A stretch of 64,000 nucleotides of DNA, from assembly GCF_028389875.1 (NCBI RefSeq), contig NC_084672.1, forward strand, positions 2,765,501 to 2,829,500. Reading direction: 5' to 3'. A program made the translations under genes and the position numbers. Of the stretch, positions 49,356 to 63,089 are shown in pieces; the stretch's first letter is position 1; each line of letters starts with the position of its first letter. Source of the DNA: Rhea pennata. Its lineage: Eukaryota; Chordata; Aves; Rheiformes; Rheidae. The notes beneath the pieces were generated by a model. That model was not told where the DNA came from. It saw only the letters and a program-made list of their open reading frames with translations, and did not search any database.

Positions 49356-51087
49356 CTCAGGTTTGGGGTCACTACTGTGGAATATAATGCTCTAAGGGTT
49401 ATTTATTTATATACCGTAGTATAGTAAATAGAATTGCAAAGGTGACTTTTTTTTTGCCCTTCCTTTCAAAATCACTCATAGAAATTTCTGAGTGAAACTA
49501 ATTAATTTCCTCTTAGGCTCCTATCAAGAGAAATTAAATGAGGTAGTAGTCGACCTGTGTGGAACTCTGCTGTTGTGATATGCTGTACAAATGACATGCA
49601 AAAGATTTTCCTTGAGAGCTCAGAGGTGTGTATTGGAATTAAAGGAAAATATATCATACTGTATTTTTGATTGGCAGCTGTGCCTCTTAGGTGCTTCATA
49701 TTTTACTTACTAAAAGGATATGAATAAAGGTTTTATAACCATAGCAATATTCTATCCACTGGCAAAATGTATTTTTTGATAGGGCTGGGTAAATAGTTTA
49801 ATTTATATATCTATATATGTACCTATATATATAGACACATGCACACACATACGTATGTCTAAATATTTATATCTATAAGAAAAAATGCAAAATTTCAACA
49901 TGCATTCTTTTTTTATAATATTTTGAAGAACTAATTCTTGGCTTGCAAATAATTCAGGAGCTGTTTAGATATGTATGTAATATTACTTTTTGTATTTCTT
50001 AACTGTAAGAGCATGAAAATGACCAACAGTGCATATTTTGAATTTAGTTTAAAATTCATAAACTGACATATGTACTGCTAACAATCAATTGTGCAATTTG
50101 AGATTTTCATTTGGCAAATATTCAAGCTTAAAATGTGTTTTTCATGATTATTCCTCTTATTAAAGCTCATTTACTATTCATGAGAAGTTAGCACAAAGGG
50201 GATGTGAACAGTCAAAAGAAACCCATTTAAAAATTCAAATGAATATCCAAGGGAAATGGACTGCAGTGTTTGCCAACTCTACTGTGTATACTGTACTGTT
50301 CAGTGTCTTACTAATAGGTGCCTTGTCATTGTCCTTAAGGCTTTCATCACAAATGTTAGATAGTTCTGTTATGATTTCATATTACAGTCATTATGCAAAA
50401 TTTGTTCTTGATATTGCCAATATGGTTCTGTTTGAGGGATGCTAGGTGAGAGTTTATTCACTATGTGACTGCTTCTTTTAAAAATCAGTTTAAAAGTGCT
50501 ATTTAGTGCGATGCTAACTAACTGCCAATTTTAAATGTGGTGGAAAGGAATCAAAATGAAGCATCTCAGATCATCATCCTCTGCAAAAAGTAGAGAGAGA
50601 ACTTATAGTAGTCTTGCTTATCCTAGCTTCAGGAACTCATATTTTCCCTCTGAAACTGCCTTTGTAGAAAAAATTCTCACCTGGGGCTAGGAAAAGTTTG
50701 GATCATCAAAAAAGCAGTAAATGCTGTTTCTTTTCTGTATACATTGGGGTGCTGTGGACTAAGTTGCACCTTTTTGCTTGCTTGAATGGGAGCAGGCTGT
50801 ATGTTTAAGGTTCCTTCTTCCACTATTTTCATTCGCAAGGTCTAAGTGAAGTAAAAGGAAGATGACTAATTAGCAACTGTCCTCTGCTTACCACACAGTT
50901 GATATGACTGTTGAAGTATTTCCTTTTAATACATCACAAAAATGTACGAAGTCTCCTCTGATTTATTTAAATCATTGATAGCAATGTAATGGGGTAACAA
51001 TGATGGCTAAGCTGTTGAATTCTGCAGCTTCTAATGTACCAGTTCAGCCTGTGTTGTCTTCACTATGTCTCTGGATCTCCCTGAGCT

Positions 51088-51455
51088 GAATCACAGAGCA
51101 GTTGAGGATGGGAGGCACCTCAGGAAGTCTCTAGTGCAATCGCTTGGCTCGAAGTAGGGGCAGCTAAGGCAGGTTGCTCAGGACTGTGTCCAGTTGAATT
51201 TTGAATATCTCCAAGCATGGAGACTCCACAACCTCCCTGGACAACCTATTCCAGTGTCTGACTGTCCTAACAGTAAAAAAAGCTTTTTGTAGGTTTAAGT
51301 GGAATTTTCTGTATTTCACTTGATGCCTTTTGCCTTGTCACTGGGCACCACTGAGAAGAGTCTGGTTCTATCTTCTTTACTGCCTCCCATCAACTATTTA
51401 TAAATATTGATAAAATCCTTTTTGAACCTTCTCCTCTCAAGGCTAAACAGTTCTG
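51088..51455 (-). repeat. CR1 LINE 3' fragment, avian type
   Basis: The reverse complement of a CR1 3' end and its upstream ORF2 tail. Diagnostic plus-strand stretches are GCAGGTTGCTCAGGACTGTG, GAGACTCCACAACCTCCCTG, CACTGGGCACCACTGAGAAG and CTCAAGGCTAAACAG. It is truncated at its 5' end and decayed. Confidence 0.9.
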
Positions 51456-51859
51456 GATATTGTCATATTTTATATTCTTATACTTTAACCTATTTCATAG
51501 AACATTGTGGGAGGAAGGACATTACAAGAAGTTGAGAAAAGAGTAAGTTCTTTTTTTTTCTTAGATGGCAGTTAGGAATTTAATTTTCATTACAGACCTC
51601 TATAAATGTAGAAGGAAAATTATTTTGAAGCTTATTGGAAAACTGTGTTATAATTAAGTGGTGCAGCATTTATGTTATTCATTATTATGCCAAGTTGGAG
51701 AGTTAAAGTTATGTGAGCAGCTGCATGGTTTCTAGAGGTAGTAACTGAAAAAGAATTTGCTGCATCATTCCACTTGATTTTTTTTCACATGCATATACTC
51801 ATGCAAACTGAGGTCAAATGCAAGAGTTTTTCAACAAGATCTTGCTTCTTAGCCAAATT

Positions 51860-51972
51860 TATAACTGAACTATGGCAAAAAAGGTCAAATGATTTGCCTG
51901 GGAATCACATGCTGACTGAGTGGCTCAGGCAGGATTTGAGCCAAAGATCCTTTCTCTTGGTTCATCACCCTT
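51860..51972 (-). repeat. MIR-like SINE (reverse orientation)
   Basis: AACTATGGCAAAAAAGGTCA, ATTTGCCTGGGAATCACATG and CAGGCAGGATTTGAGCC correspond to the reverse complement of the MIR core and its tRNA-like B-box region. Confidence 0.55.
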
Positions 51973-54547
51973 GGCTGTAAATAGCAGACTTATTTCTGCT
52001 TTATGAAGACCTTAGGCAGGCAGCGTAATGTTCTATAAGTTTCTGAAAGAAACTGAACTGCCATTACAATGAGAAAGTAATCTAATGGGCTAAGAAAAAA
52101 ATTAAGGAAAAACAACATATAAAAAATGTTGACAAAGAGGAAGAAATCAAAACCTACGTATGGCTTTATCTCTAGCACAACTCCTTCTGGCTGGGCTTTT
52201 CAGGATGTGGCACCTGTTCTATTGTGTTATAAATCAGAAACCTAGGCCTAGAAGGTTGCTTGGAGCTGGGTAGACAGTTTGGAAGGAAATAAATGCTGCT
52301 ACTAGTCTCCACCTATAGCTGTGAAGTGGAAGAATCATTGTGAGCAAAAATCCAAACCAGAAAGGAAAAAAAAAGAAAAAAAAAAAAAAAAAAGAAAAGA
52401 ATCCTTTCAATCAAGCCTTGGACAGGTAGTTTAATTATCTGTTAGATAAGCTAGACCATGATACAAGGTTTCCCTGGGAAATCTAGTAATGGGCTAAGAA
52501 GTCAGGTAGCTTCTGGCTGTCCCCCCTAACCTCCAAGGGGAAAATACGCTGGGGGATATTATAAGATACTTCACTTAAACTTAGTCACCTTTTCTAGGTG
52601 TCATAATGAAGGAGCTAGGCTGCCCTGCTTCTTTCCAGTAGATAAGGAGAAAGAAACTCCTCATTTTTGTGTGCTTGGTTAGATCTCAGCTTAGATTTAG
52701 GTGACGTGAATACACTTTCAATACGACATTGCCCACTCTGTAATGATTTGCCTCCTCTCCCAGAGTGCAGTCCAGGCCTGTAGCACTGACAGTGTAGAGC
52801 TACTGCCATGTACATTGCATGTCCTCTGTTTACAGGTTATGGGAAGAAATATGGCTGCTACCTGGTCAATAAATAGGTCAACAATATTCAGAAAACGTAC
52901 TTAGATCTAGAAATGGAGCTACTTAATGTAGCAACTGATAGGATGTGGAAATTTCTGAGGCTGTGAAGGACATGAGAATACTCATCAAATACCAAGCTGC
53001 TGATATAACTTAGTGAGAGACTGCCTGATTTTTTTTTCTAGTTTTCATATATTATAATGTTTATTTTAGGTATTTTTTTCTCTCTTTCTCTAGTCCTGAT
53101 TCCATATTCCAGTATGTAGAGTGTGCTACTGAGGAAATGCAAAGCACCAGTGTGAGGGGGTGTCCCATATATTGGACTAGCAAGCACAACTGCAGGTAAG
53201 AGAAGGTTTCTCAGCTGGTACAAACTGAAGACAAAAGAGCAGACACAGTTCTGTGACAGAAGATTTCCAGTTCTGTGTTTAGAGTCATGTGACATGACTA
53301 TTCTTTCAGGTATGACAGCCTCTGCATTTTGATGCGTATAAGAAGATAGAGGGACAATGCTGGGTTATTTTGACCTAGGATTTTTGGTAAAAATTGAGTT
53401 CGGTGTATTATTTTAGAGCTTTTGTCATGACCTCTCTTTTTTTCTTGTATGTCCCATCCCTGCAGTTTCTTTTTTGGATTTTAATATCTCCCATTTTTGT
53501 CTGTTCCTTATCTTCTCTCAATCCATTTCTGCTTCTGTTAGCTTCTGTCCCCTTGACTCTCCGACTAATGTCTCCCCATGTGACAGATTAAAAAAAAAAA
53601 AAAAAGAGGCTAGGCTCTGAAAAAAACTAGAAAATATTTTGCAATGGTTGCAGCAAACTGACCACTAAAATGACTTCTACCGCATTTCAGATGCTGGGCT
53701 TGACAGTTTATTTATGAAACTATTTACACTCACAAAAGTCCATAACAGCATTTCCATTATTTTCATATATGATTTTTCTTTTTTGTCTATATTTTATCAA
53801 GTTAGCTTCTTATATTCAGGCCTGATTTCAGACAGTAGGAATACGAAGTGGAAAAATCCTTTCTAAAAGAGACTGTAGTTTTATATCTATTAAAGCATCT
53901 TTCTGTATCACAACATATTTTTATCTCAGTCCACCTTTCAGCTTCCCCTCTTTGATCCAATGGTATGACATGCAAGGGAAACTTAAGTAAAAGTTTCACT
54001 TGAGGAGTATGCATGCTCATAATTGAGGGACCTTATTAAAACTAACTTCCTCATTATTTACCAAAGTTCTCTTGCTGCTCTGGATAATGCTTCTGGAGCA
54101 TGCCATATAAAAGCAAAGGCATATAGAACTGTTGCTTCATATTGAAAACAGAGGGAATGAAAACATAGAGGGAATAGTTATTTTGCTAAATTAGTAACAG
54201 TGTACATTACAAGAAGCTAGGATTAAAAACAGTGATAGACTTTATTTTCTTGTTTTTCTAAGTCCAACGCTGTGCAAGCATTCCCGTACTTGATATTCCA
54301 TTTTGCTTGTTTTCTGAATTTCTATTTCATTAAAAAGAAAAAGCAAACAAAAACTGAGGGTTTCTAATGAAAATGGCAAATAATATTAAATAGTCTTGAA
54401 AACAACCTTGTATTAAACAAATTCTAGCATAGTCTGCATAAAGAGATTGTGAATCTCATTCACTAGAAATCTGCAAGAATAGGTTAAATGTCTCTTAGGG
54501 AGCAGTCTAGGTATAACCTGATCCTTGATGAAGTAATTAAATCAAAT

Positions 54548-54640
54548 CAGTGATTCCCAAAGCTTTTAGACTAACAGAACACTATGAACTCTCAAGATTT
54601 CTCTACAGACCACCAGACCCCTTAAGATCAGTAGTTGCTG
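54548..54640 (+). repeat. Possible hAT (Charlie-like) DNA transposon fragment
   Basis: It begins CAGTGATTCCCAAAGCTTTT, close to the CAGTGGTTCCCAAACTTTT terminal sequence of Charlie-type hAT elements, followed by CTCTACAGACCACCAGACCC. Only one end is seen. Confidence 0.35.
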
Positions 54641-56635
54641 AAAACATAATAAAGACAATGTTTGCTGTGATTGCATATATTGCATTTTGGAAATAACTAG
54701 ACATAATGATTTCATTGGTACTTCCAGCCTTATACTTCTGTGATTCTGTACTTTTGCCATAATTCCAGGGCAATGCTAGGATAAGTTTGTGACAATATAT
54801 GATAATAACAGCTGTCTGAACTACAGGCTTACTACGATCTCATTTGCTTGGCTTAGAGAGACTGTTTGCCCAGGAAGGTCAGCAGGTTGGTTGATTCCTG
54901 TTGAGATAACTGGCAGGGTAACAACCACTGCCTGCCAAGCAGATACATTTGTTTAATCTTTGTTGGTTGTGAATAAGAACTTCCAACAGACAAAAGGAGG
55001 CCTTTTTTTAAGAACAAATTAAGGACTGGATGAAGATGACTTCTCCCTTAAAAACCCCAAGTATCAATTACAGATCCTGCAGATACGTATATATAATATA
55101 CATCCCAAAAGAGTTGTGATATCCAATAAATGTTCCAATCTCTTTCTTTACATGAGAATACAATAGTAGAAGAGGGTAACAGCTGATCTCAGTATACTGT
55201 AAGAAAGTTTACTAGAACTAGGTAAGTGGGACATCCATATTTCTATTATAGGCTGATGGCAATTGCAAATTCAAGTTTGAATGGACTATAGGAGAGATGA
55301 GCAGCTTCCTGAATTGATTTGAGATGTGTGAGACAGAATTGCCAGTGGACAATAATTTTTCACTCCTATAAAAGAGCATATGCAAGGCCCAAGGGAGTTA
55401 GTGCAAAGATTCTTGTTAATATTCGTGGGCTTTTGATCAAATCCTAAAGACAGAGTCGAGACTTAGATGTTTTGACTTTGAAACAAAGGCTCTGCTGCAA
55501 TTGCATAATTTCTTTTATTCTCATTTAAACTGATGTGTGTTATTCATCATGCTGATCAGAACATGCTTTGCATCATTGTACTATTTCTGGTGTGATGATT
55601 TTGATAAACTTAGTAACCTTTTTCAGCTTGTGAAATTACATCCTTTCTTATGTCCTTCATTTAGCTTGTAAAAGTGCTTTTTAAAGTTTAATAGACAAAA
55701 TTGTTCTTTTTTGGTTATTTTGGTCAATTAGAGATTATTTGGAGGATGATGGTATTTTAAAAAATAGTAATTCCTTTAGTACTACTCCATCTATGTCTCT
55801 CTCAGAGATTTCTGTATTCTCCATTTCTATGTATTGTGTCTGTTTTGTTGCTATCTCTCTGTAATAGAGGGCTATCTGTTTGGTATCCTTAGGATTTGCA
55901 GGTTTTAATTAGAATGGATTTATGTTGATTAGAGTTGATGGGATTGAAATGCCATGTAGTTATTAATTTCCTAGTTTTAATTTTGCTACTTAGTCACACG
56001 TTACCAAAAATATCTTAGAAATATATTTTCCCCCTTATAAAGTGGCAAAACACAGAAATAAATGCATTGCAGCATGCTGCTGTTTTAAGAATAAACTTTT
56101 GGCAGATACTGACTTTTTAAATTCTACCAATGCATACTGAGCTGGGTGAAAATGAAAAGAAAGATTTGCAGCCAAATAAAACAAAACTTGTGTGAATATC
56201 CGTGAGAACTTGATTGTTTTCTTTTTGCATTAGGAATGTAAGCATAACTCTCTGAAATTCCAAAATTTTAAATACTGTCCATTATAGTTTTCATACCTGT
56301 AGCGAGTGTAGTACATAGACCTAGGTTCTGTACAAAAATTAATATTAACCAACACAAAGAATGCCATTTCTGTTTTTGCAGGTAGGAAAGTGAGAAATAA
56401 CCTATGGTTGACTTCATTACAATCAATATAGAGATGTTTTTTACTGTAACAGGATAAAGTTATATGAAAAAAGGAATAACTCTTTAGGATGATCATCTCT
56501 TCAATGAATAAATGAATAAAAGCAGTAAAAAAAGATCTCAGGTTAGATAAAAATTGAGATTCTCTTTCTCCTAAGAGCCTGGGCTAAGCTCATTCAAGAT
56601 TAAGATAGTAGACTTCCACAGTACTGAGATGTAGA

Positions 56636-56705
56636 AGTCCAGTGGGCAGAGTTTTGGACTAAGAGTCAACACTCTCAGGTTTTATTCCCTGCTTTGTCAT
56701 TGTAA
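56636..56705 (+). repeat. MIR-like / tRNA-derived SINE 5' part
   Basis: AGTGGGCAGAGTTTTGGACT, then AAGAGTCAACACTC and CAGGTTTTATTCCC look like a decayed tRNA-derived head with a B box, as in MIR-type SINEs. It is weaker than the other two copies. Confidence 0.4.
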
Positions 56706-57771
56706 ATGTAGACAGTCCATTTTCTTCTATTTTGGGTCTCATTCTTGTTTACTTGCTTATTTTTCTGAGGTTGTGTATTATTCTGAGTGTAAGGAAATCA
56801 AAATGAATTCCTGGTCTTGATTAAGAACTCTGCCTGCTACCTTAATTCAAAGAAATTGGAATGGCTAAAAATAAATATGGACATAGAAAAGGAGTACAGT
56901 TAAACAAATATTTATATTCAGTGTTCACATTCAACTTGTTCTGAAAACTTCGCTGTAAAAATCCAAGTAGAAATTTATCATAAATATGAATTCACAGCTT
57001 CTTTTATCTTGTCTCTTCTCACTGGATACAAGACCAGTGGACTCAAAATTCCCTTTGAAAGAAACATAGCAGGCAGTCTGCATTCCACAATGTGTGCAAT
57101 TAATGCCCACTGCCATAATAGTGCATTTCATACATATATAAGTTCTGTCTTTAATATTATGGCCATCTGGAGACAGTTGTCTGAAGGAAACTGGCTGAGC
57201 TCTGTGATAAATTTGCCCTAGCATATTTAAAAGTACATGTAAATGAGGTGTAAATGAAGATATCTTATGGACTTGTTTCAGCATGCCAATCACATAATTT
57301 CTATCTGATTCAATCCTTATTTTAACTTTATCTGGTTTATTCTTGCTAGTACTTGGAATTGTGGTGAACTTTCTCTAAAAGCATGTTCTCTGAGGGAGAG
57401 CAGTCTCCTGGATTTCTTGGTGAAGGAGCAGAACTTTGGGAGACCTCATTGTTTTTGTGTTAGCAGATGAACTGAATCATCATTCTTCTTCAGTTGCTGA
57501 TTCTGTGCCCCTGTTTTACTCTGTGCTTGTTGGGGGCTGTTCCAGCCTTTGGATTTCAGTAAAGGAGAAATTCTAGTTGCTTAATATTACATCTCCTCAC
57601 AGACTTCTTGCAGTATTACTGCGTTACATCAGTGCCAGCAGGTTCCTAGTTCAGTCCAACACAGTTTAATGGAATGTGTAGTCTAAGACTTTTGATCCTT
57701 TAAATAATGATCATCCAAATGAGTGGATAGGCTCAGGAGACTGATAATAGGCTGTACAGCTCTTAACACAG

Positions 57772-58035
57772 TTACAAATATAGCTGAGAATGTTTACTAA
57801 CCTTTTGACATTTAGTTGGCGGTATAAAGTTGGGAATTAGTTGGATTCCTCCCGTACTCTTATTTCTGTCTCCATCAGGACTAAATGGTGTGCCTGCAGA
57901 CACATAGGAGCCTGACAGGTAGATTGTCCTCCAACCCTCAAAAGCTGAGGGTGAGTTGTAGTTACAAACAATCAGTTTCTTGCTGCTGTTGCTGTACATG
58001 CTTTCTTGATTCAAAAAATCTTTAAGGCTATCCAC
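57772..58035 (-). pseudogene. Possible decayed CAP/CRISP-family exon
   Basis: An 87-codon open frame contains KKLIVCNYNSPSAFEGW and YLSGSYVSAG. The pattern VCNY-x-P-x(5-8)-Y-x-x-G-x-x-CSAC ends the CAP domain of CRISP/GLIPR1-like secreted proteins. Here the AGN after Pro and both Cys of CSAC are changed, so a functional copy is unlikely. A donor-like AAAAG/GTTAGT follows the frame at about 57802. No other exon of such a gene was found nearby. This is inferred from a short motif only. Confidence 0.2.
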
Positions 58036-61000
58036 ACAGGAATGTTGACTAGAGGATGATAGTTGCTGTTGACCTATATGACTTTGCTGTTAATTATGCA
58101 TTATATATGCTGTTTTTCATAATCTTTTTCATTGTGAGGCTCTTTAATACTCATACGTAACTCTCATTAATGTTAATAAGAACTTAGGTGTTCTAGAATG
58201 ATTGTCAATCTATTTTGATAGCCTTCTCTGATACTTACCAATATCATATGCTTCAAATAAAAAGGCGGAACGTCGTTCTTCTATAGCCAACATGTACTTG
58301 GAGATCCCATATTTATCACATAGAATTACATGCTGAAACCATTTTTCTAGGCTCCCTATAGCATGCCATTTATCCTATGAAGCTTGAGGACTGTAATTTA
58401 CCCTAGCTATTTTAACTTCTCAGGTTATTCTGATTCATTCAAATAGTTAATCTTTTTATCCAACAAAGCTGTTTGTCACAGCAATTCTACAGCAAGTTCC
58501 ACTAGTGAGATTTGTAAAAGACAGATCTTTACCCAGTAACTTTTATCATAGAAGGACTAGTAGCTGCAAACAACAGACTTACATTTTGCTATTTTTATTA
58601 GTAGATCGAATTTCTCCCTGAAGTAATCAGTTATAATTCCATTGAATTAATGCTATTTCTTCTATTTGCATCATTACATAATTACATTCTTCAGCTCTAC
58701 CAAACTTTTTTCTTATTATTTTTAAATTCCCATCATAACTAAACAAAATGTAATTTTATAATCTGTTCCAAAGCAGATGCCTTGACTAAAAACAGTAACA
58801 GTGGCTAAGAGTGATGGTTGTATGCACATGACTAAGAGCAGAATTTGACTTGATATTCAATGAGATTTACACAATGTTTACACAAAATCCCTAATCACTA
58901 GCCTGTTTTTTGCAGTGCTTTGTATTTATTCTCAGTACTTTTCATATTGTATATTGGGACCAGATTCAAAGTCCATCTATGTTAATGGAAAAACAATTTA
59001 TATGATTGAATCAGGCTCTATATGCTTAGTGTCTGTTTGAACTAGGTGAATAGCTCTGGAACTACTGTGCGTACTTTTGTTAGTGTTACATAGGATTCCT
59101 GTTTTCTTCATCTTCATCACCTGTTTGTTAACAGTCCTGGGACAATAGGTTGAATTTACATTTGTATTTGGGAGAATGGGTCCATAAGGTGAACTAAGGC
59201 AAATTAATATTGTTCCTGAAATGAACCCAAGGTATGAAGGGTATCTGGGCTTTTTCACTCTTTGGATACAGTACTGTACTTCTCCAAACTTTGTAGCTTA
59301 GTCAAGGTTTCTGATGCAGAATGAAGTGAACTGTAATTCCTAAGAATGCAAGAATTACCTGTCCAAACCAGAATAAATTCTTGTGATCATTACTCAGATA
59401 AATCAGGAAAATCAAATAAAAAGTATGCAGATGTTGTTCCAGTTAAGGCTATATTTTCTACAGTGCCTACAACTAATATATTTGTATTTGATTTGGATGT
59501 TTTGTTTTAGTAGAAGGAATTAGGCATAAAAGAGCCAACACTATTATTCAGTATTATTAATGATGTTCTCTACTCTTAGATTCTAAAAAGCTAGAAAACT
59601 AATAAATTTTACATATTGGAAAAAAATCACAGATAAATCAAACAAATAAATAAATTCTTTAAAGTATTTAATATGTGTTAAGAGGACAGAATGATAAATT
59701 CAATATTGAAAACCAATATCAAATTTACAATTATGTACCATTTATCATCACTAATTGCATAGACAGCATATTATTGCAGGGAACAGAATTATTCATAAAC
59801 TAAAGCCTTGAATGGTTCTATAAAAAACAAGTTAAAATTCACATTATAGCTGAAAATCTTTGTTTTTCTTTTCTCGCATAATTTTCAATAATAGTTTGTT
59901 CTTTCAGAAACAAATTATGCATGTTTAATTTCTTGAACTTTAGTATTAAATGTGCAGTAATTGTAGGGAGGTGAAACTGATGCTTTTGCAAACCATAATA
60001 GCATGATTCAATATGTTTTTATTTTCTCAGGCCCAATTCCCCCCTATAAGAATGAAGATACCTTCTGGAAAATGAAAAAAAAATGGATAGGAGCTAGTCT
60101 TGAATTGGACAGGTAGAAATAAGCAAATAAAAGCAGTAAAAAAGTGTTTTTGAAAGGTGATTTGACTTTGAAAAGAAAGCATGTGCAAATGGCAACTTCT
60201 TACTCAGCAGCTCTACTCCCAGAGTGAAATTCTGCCTCCCCCAAAAGTCAATGGCAAAACTCGTAGTGACTTCTGTGTTTTCAAACTTCCATTGCCTGTT
60301 TGTACTGAAAGATATACCTGCCTACTTTTGTGAAAGAGCTACACTCTTTAAACTCTTGTCACCCCAGCTGAGCTGTGGAAGAGGGAACTGAATTCTTTTC
60401 TGGCTCATGCTTTATCAGCAGAATTATTAAGTAGTTTTCTGTTGCAGAGTCACTTTCTTAATGCACTCTGGCTTTATTTTCAGATTCTTTCATTGGATTC
60501 ACATTGCTGCATGGGAATAACTAAAGATATCATTTTGCCCCGTTATGGTTGTGCACCAATAATTTAGTTTATTTTGTACTTGAATTTTGATAACTTATTC
60601 TGATTTATCAAAAAATCTAGCTAAACTTGAAGATTCAAGTTGAGTTTACAGCTTTGTAATTTTAGGTTAGACTCATCAGGTCAACAATAATAATAAAAAA
60701 GAATATTTCCTTATATCTTTATTTGTAAACTGTGCATATTTAATACAGAACCACTGAAGCAGAATCACTGTGATGCCGTATGAAGCTGTTTATTTTTTAC
60801 TAAATACCTTTTTAGAGGAGGTTTCCATTTAAATAGGGACTAATAATAGGTGAGTACTGTACTAGTCACCCTCAGATGTGAAACAAACCCATAGTCAAAT
60901 TCACCCACATGTTTACTAAGGTTTACTAACATTCAAGTAGACAGACCCGTATTGTAGAGTATACTAGAACTGTACTTTTGATTCCAAATGAAATTACTGA

Positions 61001-61535
61001 GCTGGATGGGATTTTACCTGAGAAAGAAGAGGAGGATTGCACCCTTTGTCTCAAACATCAAACCTCTAGACATTCATGGAACAGTGTGATGTCTTATTTT
61101 TTGATGTCCAAGGCAGTCAGTTTCACAGGGCACTTCTTTGGAAAGTTTTAAAGAGAACTCTGAAAGTCAAAAAATGTGTCAAAAAAAGTTTTTTCCAGCA
61201 GCAAGCTAGCCTAATTTATGCTATGTAGACTGGTTCTGTCTTCATGCGTTTCAGACAGCATTTTTCTTTTAAAAAGAAAGATCAGGGAGGCCAAATTTTT
61301 TCGCAGTTGGAAACAGGTGACAGTGCAGAGCCATAAATAATGCCCTGACTATATAGCAACTGGTGTTCTTAATATCTTATACAAACAGCAAAAACTAATT
61401 ACCTTTATTCAATAAATTAACTTCAAATTTAGTCAATATTCAATTTTATTAAATAATGAAAATAATTTAATAAATAAATGTGATTGCTAATTTATTATTG
61501 ATGTTCATTTTTAGGATATTTGTAAAAATAATTAA

Positions 61536-61709
61536 AACCAGGTAGAAAAAGATGAGAAGGAGTTCACCTCAGGAACTAGAACTGCTGCAGATCCTGGTCA
61601 GGTTGCCTTAACCGCAGCTGATGAAGAAAAACAGCCTTCTGGAGCTAGTGAGAAAGCAGGGGGCTGGGTCTGCAAAAAGAAAGTGAGGAAGCCGCCAGTA
61701 CATGTGTAA
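61536..61709 (+). other. Coding-like open stretch of unknown nature
   Basis: In the middle of AT-rich sequence a GC-richer island carries 57 sense codons between two stops, without an ATG. Composition is Glu/Lys/Gly/Ala-rich with a basic KKKVRKPP near its end. No family is recognised. It may be chance, an exon remnant, or part of a regulatory island extending to about 61.9 kb. Confidence 0.15.
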
Positions 61710-63089
61710 TCTCCCTTGCCCCGTTCTGTTAGTTTAGGTGGCTGATGCTAGATCTTGGGAAGGCTGCAAACTGGGACGAACCAGCAAGGGGAAGATTAGG
61801 AACTGGGAAGCATGAAAGTGGTGGGAATGGAAAGGTTTCTCAGGAGGCCAGGAGACTGCAGTGAGTCTCTCGTGTAAACAGTGTACCAGTTCTCGCCAGA
61901 ACTACCTTTATCCATTTTGAGCCTTTGCCATCACCTGCAGTCATGTACTAGCACGTTACCAAGAAACACACAGTGCACGACAAAGGCTTTTGGCAGTATC
62001 ATATATGCATAAAACGTTATATAATGTGGGGATTGGTTGTTACAAAAAGTTTAATTTGTAATTTTGTTATGTCATCAAAGAGGGACTTGAGCTTATGTTT
62101 CTTGTATACTGAGACAATCAAAAATCAGAATTGATCCCTACGTTACTGCTCTGATCTCAAAATAATGAGTAATGTAACACTTAGTGCATTTAATCTTGAG
62201 AACGCTTTACAAGCGTGAGATTGCTGGCTAAGAGCTAATTTAGTGCAGCTGTTTGAATCACCTTTCAAAAGCATTTTGGTCTAGTAATTTTTATCATACA
62301 TTTGTAACTTCTTGTACTTCTTCGGGGGAAATTAGAGCCCTGGGGTGTGATTTGTTCCTTGCCCGATGCCTTTTCGGCCATCCAGTGGCACTGAGCAACC
62401 TTAAAAAGCCCCAGTAGTGCAGCCGATTTGACAATACAAGGGCAGATGTTCTGGACGGTAGGGGATGCTAGAGAAGAGGTAATTTTTTCCATCGCGCTTT
62501 TCTCTGCCTATTAGCATCCCTTCAGACTTGCCTCGTTTCAGCTCTAGCCAGCCTCTCTCCATCCAGGGGCCGCTTTCAGTTAGACAGGCAGAAAGCTGTG
62601 TGTTTCCCTGCTCCTACAACTGTGTGCATATGTACAAACCAAGGCACCTTGACACGGGTCCAGAAGTTTGCATGCTCTCCCGCTAAGCACATTTTGCGGA
62701 GCTGATGCCCTGGAGAGCTCGATCTTTCAGCTGCAGGAGGCATGGAGCCTTGCTTTTCCCCGTCTCATAGCCTCCCCTGAGCCGCCAAGTGTTTCTGCCT
62801 CGGATACAGAGTTTGCTTCCTCATTCCCGCAGGCACTGTTCAGGCTGCAACCTTGGGATGCCGAGGTGTCGGTCTGATTCTGTGTCTCTTGATTCTGTTT
62901 AAGGTATTTTAATTGAATCAGATGGACTAGGCAAGAGCAAAACCAAGAGACACGCACGCACAAAACCCAAGGCGTCGGCACAAGATCCGCTCCCCCAGGC
63001 AACAAATGGTTAAAGCAATAACCAGGATGCCAAAACGGCCATCACCAAATGAGCTAGCTGAAAATCAGCCACAGCTCTGCAGGAAACGG

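Larger units (their letters stand above)
43760..63080. other. DIS3L-MEGF11 intergenic region, gene-poor
   Basis: About 19 kb of AT-rich sequence with no open frame resembling a complete known gene. Recognisable contents are MIR-like SINEs (44373-44480, 51860-51972, 56636-56705), CR1 fragments (49271-49355, 51088-51455), a GGA repeat (44838-44855), homopolymer runs (for example 44547-44561 and 53589-53604), a possible hAT fragment (54548-54640), a decayed coding-like frame (57772-58035) and a coding-like island (61536-61709). Confidence 0.6.

Noticed and set aside
60014-60060. Acceptor-like TTTATTTTCTCAG followed by an open stretch
   Set aside because: The frame closes within 15 codons and no matching donor or similarity is seen.
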